Origin: Rhodopseudomonas sp.
GTDB lineage: Bacteria > Pseudomonadota > Alphaproteobacteria > Rhizobiales > Xanthobacteraceae
Assembly (NCBI GenBank): GCA_016124795.1
Contig: WGNB01000059.1
Coordinates: forward strand, 1-64,000
Direction of reading: 5' to 3'
Length of the DNA stretch: 64,000 bases
The notes beneath the pieces were generated by a model that did no database searches, was not told the origin of the DNA, and worked only from the letters and a program-made list of their open reading frames with translations. Position numbers and translations under genes: made by a program. Below, piece after piece: positions 1 to 7,179 of this stretch. Numbering within the stretch: position 1 is the first letter of the stretch; each line of letters begins with the position of its first letter.

Positions 1-2
1 AC

Positions 3-140
3 CGCATCGAGCGCATGTTCGGCCATCTCAAGATTAACCGTGCCATCGCTACCCGATACGACCAGCTTGCCAACAGCTTCCTCGGAATGGTTCATATCGC
101 CACGACCAGATACTGGCTCAAATTTGTCCACGTCGCCTAG
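3..140 (+). mobile_element. IS5-family transposase, C-terminal fragment (cut by window edge)
   Basis: The reading frame is open from the window edge and encodes the last 45 residues of a DDE transposase before a TAG stop. It begins RIERMFGHLK and continues through IATRYDQLA, the pattern that surrounds the catalytic Glu in IS5/IS1031-type transposases (ERxFxxLKxxRxIATRYDxxA). The fragment ends normally, so the element may be intact upstream; the right terminal inverted repeat could not be defined because the left end is outside the window. It lies about 120 bp upstream of the catabolic gene hpaH and may mark one boundary of an acquired island. Family assignment is from motif only. Confidence 0.75.
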
Positions 141-262
141 GGCGTCGGGCCGTCTCGGCTGGCGCCGCATGGTCGGGGCGCGGCACTGCCCCATTTTAAT
201 TTCGTCCCGGAGCGGCTACAGCATGCCGCAACCCGCACGGAACTTAAGGGAAGGAATTGCCG

Positions 263-1045
263 ATGCTGTCCGAAGCCGATCGTCAGAAATGCGTTGAAAT
301 CCTGGTCAATGCCCAGAAGGAGCATAAACAGGCAACGCCGTTTTCACAGACCTTTCCGGGTATCGAGCTGGCGGATTCCTACTCGATTTCCGCCGAAGTC
401 GCCCGCCGCAAGATCGCGGCCGGCGCCAAGCTGATCGGCCACAAGGTCGGCCTGACCTCGAAGGCGATGCAGCGCTCCTCGATGATCGACGAGCCGGATT
501 ACGGCTACATCCTCGACGACCAGATGATCGGCGACGGCGCCAAGGTGGTGCACGCCAATTACTGCAAGCCGCGCGTCGAGGTCGAACTGGCCTTCGTGAT
601 GGGCAAGCGGCTGGAAGGGCCGGGCATCGGTCTTGCCGATGTGTTGCGCGCCACCGAATACGTCATTCCGGCGATCGAGATCGTCGACGCGCGTCTGGCC
701 GATCCGCGCAAGATTGTCGATACCGTCGCCGATAACGGCGCCGCCGCCGGCATCGCGCTCGGCGGCCGTCCGGTCGGGCCGATGGATGTCGATCTGCGCT
801 GGGTCGGCGGCATCATGTATCGCAACTCCGAGATCGAGGAGACCGGACTTGCCGCCGGCGTGCTCGGCCATCCGGCGCTCGGCGTTGCCTGGCTCGCCAA
901 CAAGATCTGCGAACTCGGCCACGCCATGGAGCCGGGCCACATCGTGCTCGCCGGTTCGTTCACCCGCGTGGTGTTCGCCCAGAAGGGCGACACGCTGCAC
1001 GCCGATTTCGGGCCGCTCGGCGGCATCGCCATCCAGTTCATCTAA
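263..1045 (+). CDS. hpaH: 2-oxo-hept-4-ene-1,7-dioate hydratase (HpaH/HpcG family)
   Basis: This 260-residue protein belongs to the fumarylacetoacetate hydrolase/2-keto-4-pentenoate hydratase superfamily. The family adds water to 2-oxo-hept-4-ene-1,7-dioate in the homoprotocatechuate (4-hydroxyphenylacetate) meta-cleavage pathway, giving the substrate of the aldolase encoded next. Visible signatures are IGHKVGLTS near residue 60, the metal-site segment PRVEVELAF near residue 105, EIVDAR near 140 and GSFTRVVFA near the C terminus. Length matches the family. An in-frame TTG lies 6 nt upstream, but the ATG at 263 has AAGGGAAGGA at ideal distance and was chosen. It sits 12 nt before hpaI, so the two are probably one operon. 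A related hydratase for catechol-derived dienoates is the main alternative. Confidence 0.85.
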   Translation: MLSEADRQKCVEILVNAQKEHKQATPFSQTFPGIELADSYSISAEVARRKIAAGAKLIGHKVGLTSKAMQRSSMIDEPDYGYILDDQMIGDGAKVVHANYCKPRVEVELAFVMGKRLEGPGIGLADVLRATEYVIPAIEIVDARLADPRKIVDTVADNGAAAGIALGGRPVGPMDVDLRWVGGIMYRNSEIEETGLAAGVLGHPALGVAWLANKICELGHAMEPGHIVLAGSFTRVVFAQKGDTLHADFGPLGGIAIQFI

Positions 1046-1057
1046 GGGTTTGTGCTC

Positions 1058-1825
1058 ATGTCTTTCGAACTGAACCGCAACGCTTTCAAGCACGGCCTGG
1101 CCGCCGGCCAGCTCCAGATCGGCCTGTGGTCGAGCCTGTGCAACAATCTGTCGGCCGAAATCATCGCCGATTCCGGTTTCGACTGGATCCTGCTCGACAG
1201 CGAGCATTCGCCGAATGAAATCCCCGGCCTGTTCTCGCAATTGCAGGGGATGGTGCGCGGCACCGCGACGCCGATCGTTCGTCCGGCCTGGAACGATCCG
1301 GTGATGGCCAAGCGCTGCCTTGATATCGGCGCGCAGACCTTGCTGTTCCCCTATGTGCAGAACGCCGCCGAAGCCAAGCGCGCCGTTGAATCGACGCGCT
1401 ATCCGCCGCAGGGCATTCGCGGCGTCGCCGTCGCGTCGCGCGCCAGCCGCTTTGGCCGCACCCCCGGTTATCTCGGCAAGGCCAATAGCGAAGTCTGCGC
1501 CCTGGTGCAGGTTGAAACCCGCGAGGCGATGAACGAGCTGGAAGCGATCGCGGCGGTCGAGGGCGTCGATGGCGTGTTCATCGGTCCGTCCGATCTGGCG
1601 GCGTCGCTTGGCCATCTCGGCAACCCCGCTCATGCCGACGTCCAGGCGGCGATCAAGGATGCCGTCACCCGGTTGAAGAAGGTCGGCAAGCCGGCCGGCA
1701 TTCTGACCGGCAATGAAGAGGAAGCCCGCCGTTATATCGAGTGGGGTTACCTGTTCGTCGCGGTCGGGTCCGACATCGGCCTGCTGGCGGCCGGCAGCGC
1801 GGCGCTGGCGAAGAAGTTCAAGTAA
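1058..1825 (+). CDS. hpaI: 4-hydroxy-2-oxoheptanedioate aldolase (HpcH/HpaI family)
   Basis: This 255-residue class II (metal-dependent) aldolase splits 4-hydroxy-2-oxoheptanedioate into pyruvate and succinate semialdehyde, the last step of homoprotocatechuate meta-cleavage. Family features are WILLDSEHSPN near residue 45, the metal-binding stretch VQVETREAMN with Glu near residue 150, and GVFIGPSDLAASLG with Asp near 175. The ATG at 1058 follows a GTG two codons earlier; either is possible. It is directly downstream of hpaH. The 3' end of this gene has a decayed paralogous copy at about 3972-4133, so the neighbourhood has undergone duplication or recombination. The name rests on family plus the hpaH partner; some HpaI-like aldolases act on other 2-keto-3-deoxy acids. 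Confidence 0.85.
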   Translation: MSFELNRNAFKHGLAAGQLQIGLWSSLCNNLSAEIIADSGFDWILLDSEHSPNEIPGLFSQLQGMVRGTATPIVRPAWNDPVMAKRCLDIGAQTLLFPYVQNAAEAKRAVESTRYPPQGIRGVAVASRASRFGRTPGYLGKANSEVCALVQVETREAMNELEAIAAVEGVDGVFIGPSDLAASLGHLGNPAHADVQAAIKDAVTRLKKVGKPAGILTGNEEEARRYIEWGYLFVAVGSDIGLLAAGSAALAKKFK

Positions 1826-1842
1826 TAGTGTCAGATGGCTAG

Positions 1843-1872
1843 GGCCTACGCCGTCAGGATTCGGCGTAGGCC
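1843..1872 (+). terminator. Stem-loop after hpaI
   Basis: GGCCTACGCCG and CGGCGTAGGCC form a perfect 11-bp stem with an 8-nt loop, 17 nt after the hpaI stop and between hpaI and the convergent tetR-type gene. There is no U tract, so it may work as a weak terminator or as a 3' mRNA-stabilising structure. Confidence 0.55.
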
Positions 1873-1911
1873 GTCGTCACGTCTGACCGGAAGACGGCAC
1901 ACTCCGCACGC

Positions 1912-2574
1912 CTATGTGCCGGGCATGCGGGTCTTCGCGGCCGGGCTCCGCGCCGCGTCGGCGGAGAGCAGGTTGCGGAATAGAGCAATGTGCTTTGCCG
2001 GCATGGCGTCTTTCTCGTCGGCCGCGAGTTCGCTCCAGTGCGCCACGACCCAGCGGTCGAGCGATTCCAGAAGCGACATCGTCGAGTCGATCAGCAGCGA
2101 TTGCGGCAGGTCGGTTCGCACCTCGCCGAGTGCCTGACCGCGCTCGATGATGATTGTGACCCAGTTGCGCGCCGCCTGAAAGATACGGCCCGTCGCCGAC
2201 CCTTTGGCCGGGTCGCCGCGCAGCCGATAGAACATGCCGCCGAACTGCACGAGCCAGGCATTCTTGCCGATGATGGCGATGGCGCGTCTGTAAAGCTCCT
2301 CGAAAGTGCTCCAGAAGGTCGCGGCCGTGAGCGCTTCCGGGTCGAAGCCGCCGATCTCGCGGAACAGTACCGCCATCGACCGTTCGATCAGGGTCGTGAA
2401 CAGGTCGGCCTTGTCGTCGAAATAATAATAGAGCGAGCTTTTGCTCATCCCGGATTTTTCCAGGATGCGGTTGAGCGACGCGCCGTCGAAGCCATGCGCG
2501 GCGAACTCCGCCGCGGCGCTTTCGAACAGGCGCCGCTGGCGTTCCGTATCAAGTTTCTCAAGCCGGCGACTCAT
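1912..2574 (-). CDS. TetR/AcrR-family transcriptional regulator
   Basis: A 220-residue one-component repressor. The N-terminal helix-turn-helix is clear: FESAAAEFAAHGFDGAS, then ILEKSGMSKSSLYYYF, then DDKADLFTTLIERS, all within the first 60 residues. The rest is a variable ligand-binding domain that gives no ligand by eye. The ATG at 2574 starts MSRRLEK, a typical N terminus; an ATG at 2592 is also in frame, while the longer frame to 2736 would run through the palindrome and is unlikely. The gene is divergent from an FAD monooxygenase, with a perfect 45-bp palindrome in the shared intergenic region. The simplest model is autorepression and control of the monooxygenase. Confidence 0.85.
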   Translation of the reverse strand: MSRRLEKLDTERQRRLFESAAAEFAAHGFDGASLNRILEKSGMSKSSLYYYFDDKADLFTTLIERSMAVLFREIGGFDPEALTAATFWSTFEELYRRAIAIIGKNAWLVQFGGMFYRLRGDPAKGSATGRIFQAARNWVTIIIERGQALGEVRTDLPQSLLIDSTMSLLESLDRWVVAHWSELAADEKDAMPAKHIALFRNLLSADAARSPAAKTRMPGT

Positions 2575-2600
2575 GGGTTGACCATAGCCCATCAGGCGAC

Positions 2601-2645
2601 GTATAGACCATAGTGTGTACCACTGGTACACACTATGGTCTATAC
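2601..2645. promoter_or_regulatory. Perfect 45-bp palindrome, probable TetR-type operator
   Basis: Two 22-bp arms are exact reverse complements around a single central C; the core is TGTGTACCACTGGTACACA. It lies 27 bp from the tetR-type start and 78 bp from the monooxygenase start. GACCATAG inside the left arm recurs at 2580-2587. The length exceeds a usual TetR operator (about 15-30 bp), so it may hold two overlapping dimer sites. The role is inferred from position and symmetry. Confidence 0.7.
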
Positions 2646-2722
2646 GCCTCGGTCGGCCACAGGCCGGCCGGCGGCGATAACGGCGGCAAAGCCGTCCAAA
2701 CCTCGGAAGCCGGGAGGCCACC

Positions 2723-3904
2723 ATGAAAGTCGCCATCAGCGGAGCGGGGATTGCCGGGACGACCTTGGCTTATTGGCTGCTGCGCGCCGGCCATGAACCG
2801 ATCCTGATCGAACATGCGCCCGCGCCCCGGACGGGCGGTTACCTGATGGACTTCTGGGGCGTCGGTTACACGGTCGCCGAGCGGATGGGTGTTCTCCCGG
2901 CGGTGCGCGCGGCCGGGTATCAGGTTGGCGAGGTGCGCTTTGTCGATGACGACGGCCACAAGGTCGGCGGCTTTTCCGTCGACGCATTGCGCGAGCTGAC
3001 CGAGGGACGCCTGACCAGCGTGGCGCGCGGCGCCCTCGCGCACGCGATTTATGGTGCGGTGGAAGGGCGCGTCGAAACGATGTTCGACGACCAGATCGCC
3101 GCTATCGACGAGCATGACACCGGCGTCCGCGTCACGTTGCAAAGCGGAACGCAGCGCGACGTCGATATCGTCGTCGGCGCCGACGGACTGCACTCGCAGG
3201 TGCGCAAGCTTGTCTTCGGCCTCGAGGATCGTTTCGAAAAGGATCTCGGCTACCGCTTTGCCGTTTTCGAGAGCGCGGACTACGCGCCCCGCGATGAAGA
3301 CGCCTATGTCATTCACGCCGCCACGTCGCGGCAGATCGCCCGCTTCGCCTTGAGCGATGGCAGAACCCTGTTCCTGCTGGTGTTCAAGAAGGAACTGATG
3401 CAGGGGTTGGAGCCCGCCGGCCCATCGGAGACACAGGCGCTGCTGCGTTCGGTGTTTGCCGACGCGGGCTGGGAGGCCGCGCCGATCCTGACCGCGATGG
3501 ACGCCGCCGCCGATTTCTATTTCGACCGGGTCAGCCAAATTCGCATGCCGTCGTGGCACAGCGGACGTGTCGTGCTCGTCGGCGACGCCGGCATGGCGGT
3601 CTCGTTTCTCGCCGGCGAGGGCGCGGGCCTTGCCATCACCGAGGCCTATGTCTTGGCTGGCGAGCTCGCGCGCGCTCAGGATGATTACAAGGCCGCGTTC
3701 GCGGCTTACGAAAATCGCTTGCGGCCCTTCATCGAGGGCAAGCAACATGCGGCCGAGAACTTCGCCGCGACCTTCGTGCCGAAGACGCAGTTCGGAATCT
3801 GGTTGCGCAATCAGGCCACCAAGCTGATGGCTTTGCCGGGCGCGGCCAACCTCATGCTGGGGCAAAGCCTGCGCGACGACTTTACGTTGCCGGATTTGTT
3901 CTAG
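2723..3904 (+). CDS. FAD-dependent monooxygenase (PHBH/TetX-like group A)
   Basis: This 393-residue single-component flavoprotein hydroxylase would insert one oxygen atom into an aromatic or polyketide-like substrate using NAD(P)H. It starts at an ATG with GGGAGG 6 nt upstream. The N-terminal dinucleotide-binding motif is ISGAGIAGTTLAYWL (residues 5-20), followed by the DG motif VVGADGLHSQVRK near residue 155 and the second FAD motif VLVGDAGMA with FLAGEGAGLAI near residues 285-305. It is divergent from the TetR-type gene and probably its target. Its place beside a ring-cleavage pathway suggests a hydroxylase feeding it, but TetX-like members can also inactivate antibiotics; the substrate cannot be read from sequence. 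Confidence 0.8.
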   Translation: MKVAISGAGIAGTTLAYWLLRAGHEPILIEHAPAPRTGGYLMDFWGVGYTVAERMGVLPAVRAAGYQVGEVRFVDDDGHKVGGFSVDALRELTEGRLTSVARGALAHAIYGAVEGRVETMFDDQIAAIDEHDTGVRVTLQSGTQRDVDIVVGADGLHSQVRKLVFGLEDRFEKDLGYRFAVFESADYAPRDEDAYVIHAATSRQIARFALSDGRTLFLLVFKKELMQGLEPAGPSETQALLRSVFADAGWEAAPILTAMDAAADFYFDRVSQIRMPSWHSGRVVLVGDAGMAVSFLAGEGAGLAITEAYVLAGELARAQDDYKAAFAAYENRLRPFIEGKQHAAENFAATFVPKTQFGIWLRNQATKLMALPGAANLMLGQSLRDDFTLPDLF

Positions 3905-4311
3905 CGCTCCGGGTGGCGGGGCGAAGCGCCGTCGGTTGCTCGGCGTCAACCATGTCGTATCCGCATATCGGCGGGTCGGGTTGAAGGCATAACCACCCGG
4001 TATTCCGACCGGTGATGAAGCGTCAGCCCGCCGTTATAATAAGTGGGCTTATCTATTCGTCGCTGCGGGTTCCGATGTCGGGTCGTTCGACGCCGGCAGC
4101 GCCGCGCCGGTGAGACAGTTCAAACCCGCGTGATCCGACAGCTTTCCGCCGCCTGATGTTTATGACAAGGGCCGCCGTGCCTGAACTGTAGGCACACAAA
4201 CTTCTTAAGGCCTATTTGCAAGGGACTAACTCTATGAAATAACTGCCCCTTAGAGGCTCTTGCCGGCATGTGAAAAGTGCTGAGAACAAGACCCGGAGGA
4301 AATGTGGGCCG
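3905..4311. other. Intergenic region between the monooxygenase gene and the importer operon
   Basis: About 400 bp without an intact gene. It contains the hpaI relic (3972-4133) and then some 180 bp of lower GC content leading into the importer operon, where its promoter presumably lies. No convincing operator was seen in that second part. Confidence 0.5.
3972..4133 (+). pseudogene. Decayed second copy of the hpaI 3' end
   Basis: The frame ending at the TGA at 4131-4133 reads GIPTGDEASARRYNKWAYLF and then VAAGSDVG, matching the C terminus of HpaI at 1058-1825 (GILTGNEEEARRYIEWGYLF, then VAVGSDIG). By my hand alignment 26 of 42 residues are identical. Weaker similarity extends upstream to about 3972, where an in-frame TAA (3990-3992) replaces a Lys codon. 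No start or catalytic core remains, so this is a 3' relic. It lies on the far side of the tetR/monooxygenase pair from the intact hpaI, which suggests insertion of that pair or collapse of a tandem duplication. Confidence 0.8.
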
Positions 4312-5067
4312 ATGAGCGAAGATATTATTCTTCAAACCGAAGGTCTGACCAAGGAATTCGCCGGTTTCGCCGCCGTCGGGGGCGTCGACCTGAGCGTCCG
4401 CCGTGGCAGCATTCATGCCTTGATCGGCCCTAACGGCGCCGGCAAAACCACCTGCTTCAATCTTCTGACCAAGTTTCTGAGCCCGACCAGCGGCCGGATC
4501 GTCTTCAACGATCGCGACATTACCGCGATGCAACCGGCCGATGTCGCGCGACTCGGTTTGGTGCGGTCGTTTCAGATTTCGGCGGTGTTTCCGCACATGA
4601 CAGTGTTGGAAAACGTGCGGATTGCGCTGCAACGCTTGCGCGGCGGTTCGCTCGACTTCTGGCGTTCCAAATCGGTGCTCGATCAATATAACGCCCGCGC
4701 GCTCGAACTGATCGACGATGTCGGTCTGGCCGACTATGCCGGCTGGACCGCGGTCGAACTGCCCTATGGCCGCAAGCGCGCGCTCGAAATCGCCACCACG
4801 CTGGCGCTCGATCCGGAAATGCTGCTGCTCGACGAGCCGACCGCCGGCATGGGCCACGAGGACATTGCCCGCATCGCGCAACTGATCAAACGGGTATCGG
4901 CCTCGCGCACCGTGCTGATGGTCGAACATAATCTGTCGGTGGTGGCCGATCTGTCCGACACCATCACCGTGCTGACGCGCGGTCGGGTTCTGGCCGAAGG
5001 TGATTACGCCACCGTTTCCAATAACCCGGAAGTGCGCGAAGCTTACATGGGAGTGGGACATGCTTGA
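4312..5067 (+). CDS. livG: ABC transporter ATP-binding protein, LivG type
   Basis: One of two ATPases of a branched-chain-amino-acid/aromatic-acid-type (HAAT) importer. The 251-residue protein has Walker [10 protein letters not shown] near residue 40, the LivG-typical VRSFQ segment, a variant signature YGRKRALEIATTL and Walker B LLLDEPTAGM, followed by a switch His in VEHNLSVV. Start ATG 4312 is preceded by GGAGGA at 11 nt; a GTG at 4270 is in frame but lacks a site. The stop overlaps the next ATG by 8 nt, so translation is coupled to livF. The canonical LSGG signature is replaced, as is common in LivG homologues. Substrate is unknown, but the surrounding catabolic genes favour an aromatic acid over leucine. 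Confidence 0.88.
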   Translation: MSEDIILQTEGLTKEFAGFAAVGGVDLSVRRGSIHALIGPNGAGKTTCFNLLTKFLSPTSGRIVFNDRDITAMQPADVARLGLVRSFQISAVFPHMTVLENVRIALQRLRGGSLDFWRSKSVLDQYNARALELIDDVGLADYAGWTAVELPYGRKRALEIATTLALDPEMLLLDEPTAGMGHEDIARIAQLIKRVSASRTVLMVEHNLSVVADLSDTITVLTRGRVLAEGDYATVSNNPEVREAYMGVGHA

Positions 5068-5776
5068 CGTCACCGCTCCGCTGCTGGCGGTCAACGAGCT
5101 GCAAGCCTGGTACGGCGAGTCGCATATCCTGCACGGCGTGAGCTTCGACGTGCGCGAAGGCGAGGTGGTCACGCTGCTCGGCCGCAACGGCGCCGGCAAA
5201 ACCACCACGATGAAATCGATCATGGGCATCGTCGGCCAGCGCACCGGCTCGGTGCGTTTCGAAGGTCAGGAACTGATCGGCAAGCAGTCGAACCAGATCG
5301 CCCGGGCCGGCATCGCGCTGTGCCCGGAAGAACGCGGCATCTTCGCCAGCCTCAGTGTCGAGGAAAACCTGCTGCTGCCGCCGATCGTGCGGCCGGGTGG
5401 GCTGACGGTGCCGCAGATTTTCGAGCTGTTTCCCAACCTCAAGGAGCGCCTCGGTTCGAGCCAGGGCACCAAGCTGTCGGGCGGCGAACAGCAGATGCTG
5501 GCGATCGGCCGCATCCTGCGCACCGGCGCCCGCCTGCTGATGCTCGACGAGCCGACCGAGGGTCTTGCGCCTGTCATCATCCAGCAGATCGGCAAGACTA
5601 TAAGATCGCTGAAGCAGCAGGGTTTCACCATCCTGCTGGTCGAGCAGAATTTCCGCTTCGCTTCGACCGTCGCGGATCGTTACTACGTCATGGAGCATGG
5701 CCGCATCATCGACCGGTTCACCAACGATGAACTGGACGCCAATGTCGACAAGCTGCATGAGTATCTCGGTGTCTGA
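5060..5776 (+). CDS. livF: ABC transporter ATP-binding protein, LivF type
   Basis: Second ATPase of the importer, 238 residues. Walker A is GRNGAGKTT near residue 40, followed by CPEERGIFASLSVEENL, signature LSGGEQQMLAIGRIL near 140, Walker B LLMLDEPTEGLAP and the VEQN switch. LivF and LivG form a heterodimer under the two permeases on the inner face of the membrane. The ATG at 5060 lies inside the livG end and follows a GGGAGTGGGA stretch, so it was preferred over an upstream in-frame start at 5000. It is 38 nt upstream of the binding-protein gene. Confidence 0.88.
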   Translation: MLDVTAPLLAVNELQAWYGESHILHGVSFDVREGEVVTLLGRNGAGKTTTMKSIMGIVGQRTGSVRFEGQELIGKQSNQIARAGIALCPEERGIFASLSVEENLLLPPIVRPGGLTVPQIFELFPNLKERLGSSQGTKLSGGEQQMLAIGRILRTGARLLMLDEPTEGLAPVIIQQIGKTIRSLKQQGFTILLVEQNFRFASTVADRYYVMEHGRIIDRFTNDELDANVDKLHEYLGV

Positions 5777-5814
5777 ACGATAACGCTTAACAAACAAAAC
5801 GGAGGAGCTGTTCA

Positions 5815-7026
5815 ATGAAGAAGTCGTTAGGGCTGGCGGCGCTCGCCGCCGTTCTGGTCTGCGGCACGGCCAGTGCGCAGGACATCAAGGTCAAGATCGG
5901 CGTGCTCACCGACATGTCGAGCCTCTATGCCGACGTTGGCGGTCCGGGCTCCGTCGCCGCCGCCAAGCTGGCGATCGCCGACTTCACCAAGGATCATCCG
6001 AACGTGAAGGTCGAGATGGTCAGCGCCGATCACCAGAACAAGCCGGACATCGGTTCGCAGATCGCCAACAAGTGGATCGACGTCGAGCATGTCGACGCGA
6101 TCGTCGACGTGCCGAATTCCGGCGTCGCGCTGGCGATGAGCCAGCTCGCCAAGCAGAAGAACAAGGTGTTCATCGGTTCGGGTCCGGCCTCGTCGGATCT
6201 GACCGGCGCCAAGTGCAACGCCAACACGGTGCACTGGACCTATGACACCTGGATGCTGGCCAACGGCACCGGCAAGGCGCTGGTCAAGACCGGCGGCGAC
6301 ACCTGGTTCTTCCTGACCTCGGATTACGCCTTCGGTCACGCGCTTGAGCGCGACACCGCGGCGGTGGTCGAGAAGGCCGGCGGCAAGGTGCTCGGCAAGG
6401 TGCGCCACCCGCTCAACACCAACGACTTCTCGTCGTTCCTGCTGCAGGCGCAGTCGTCCAAGGCCAAGATCATCGGCCTCGCGAACGCCGGCGGCGACAC
6501 CATCAACGCCATCAAGCAGGGCGCCGAGTTCGGCATCGTCAAGGGCGGCCAGAAGTTCGCCGGCCTTCTGGTGTTTGCCTCCGACGTCAACGCGCTCGGT
6601 CTGAAGACCGCGCAGGGTCTGGTCCTGACCAGCACCTGGTACTGGGACATGACCGACGCCAACCGCGCCTGGACCAAGCGCTGGCAGGCCGAACGTAACG
6701 CGCCGGGCAAGTTCCCGACGATGGTGCAGGCCGGCGTTTATTCCGGCGTGCTGCACTATCTCAAGGCGGTGACCGCGCTCAAGAGCGCCGCCGACGGCGC
6801 GGCGGTGGTCGCGGAAATGAAGAAGCTGCCGACCGACGATCCGCTGTTCGGCAAGGGCAGCATCCGCATCGACGGCCGCAAGATGCACCCGGCCTATCTG
6901 CTCGAGGTCAAGTCGCCGGAGGAATCGAAGTATCCGGGCGACTTCTACAAGCTGCGCGCCACCATCCCGGCCGCGGAAGCCTTCCGTCCGCTCAAGGATG
7001 GCGGCTGCTCGCTGGCCAACGGCTGA
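5815..7026 (+). CDS. ABC transporter periplasmic substrate-binding protein (LivK-like)
   Basis: A 403-residue secreted receptor for the importer. Residues 1-21 form a Sec signal peptide (MKKSLGLAALAAVLVCGTASA followed by QD). The mature part starts VKIGVLTDMSSLY, the usual opening of type I periplasmic binding proteins in this family (Peripla_BP_6). ATG 5815 is preceded by a strong GGAGGAG site. Two strong hairpins follow the stop, separating it from the permease genes. Length and the PNSGVALAMSQLA region resemble receptors found with aromatic catabolism, but the ligand is an inference from neighbours. Confidence 0.87.
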   Translation: MKKSLGLAALAAVLVCGTASAQDIKVKIGVLTDMSSLYADVGGPGSVAAAKLAIADFTKDHPNVKVEMVSADHQNKPDIGSQIANKWIDVEHVDAIVDVPNSGVALAMSQLAKQKNKVFIGSGPASSDLTGAKCNANTVHWTYDTWMLANGTGKALVKTGGDTWFFLTSDYAFGHALERDTAAVVEKAGGKVLGKVRHPLNTNDFSSFLLQAQSSKAKIIGLANAGGDTINAIKQGAEFGIVKGGQKFAGLLVFASDVNALGLKTAQGLVLTSTWYWDMTDANRAWTKRWQAERNAPGKFPTMVQAGVYSGVLHYLKAVTALKSAADGAAVVAEMKKLPTDDPLFGKGSIRIDGRKMHPAYLLEVKSPEESKYPGDFYKLRATIPAAEAFRPLKDGGCSLANG

Positions 7027-7040
7027 TTGTCGCATCGTCG

Positions 7041-7074
7041 CCGGGCCGCCGCGTCATGACGCGGCGTGTCCCGG
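7041..7074 (+). promoter_or_regulatory. Stem-loop in the binding-protein/permease gap
   Basis: CGCCGCGTCATGACGCGGCG (7047-7066) is a perfect 20-bp palindrome, flanked by complementary CCGGG (7041-7045) and CCCGG (7070-7074). With no U tract, it is more likely a 3' mRNA stabiliser or attenuating structure than a full terminator. It would favour high binding-protein expression relative to the permeases. Confidence 0.55.
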
Positions 7075-7117
7075 TGGCGGCGGCAAGGGATGCGCCGACT
7101 TTGTCTTCGCAAGCGCT

Positions 7118-7140
7118 GGCGCCGGGGCTAACCCGGCGCC
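7118..7140 (+). promoter_or_regulatory. Second stem-loop before the permease gene
   Basis: GGCGCCGGG and CCCGGCGCC pair as a perfect 9-bp stem around the loop GCTAA, 39 bp before the permease start. With the hairpin at 7041-7074 it gives two consecutive structures in one 150-bp gap inside the operon. Confidence 0.5.
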
Positions 7141-7179
7141 GGTGCCGAAAAGGTCGCCTGGCAGGATCGCGGAAGCACC

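Noticed and set aside
344-1633. 429-codon minus-strand open frame across hpaH and hpaI
   Set aside because: It lies antisense to two clear enzyme genes and reads as Arg/Ala/His-rich translation without any family feature, as expected from high-GC third positions.
2633-3949. 438-codon minus-strand frame opposite the FAD monooxygenase gene
   Set aside because: It would also run through the palindrome; the plus strand has all flavoprotein motifs.
5827-7035. 402-codon minus-strand open frame opposite the binding-protein gene
   Set aside because: Shadow of the strongly biased codon usage of the plus-strand gene, with no ribosome-binding site or motif.
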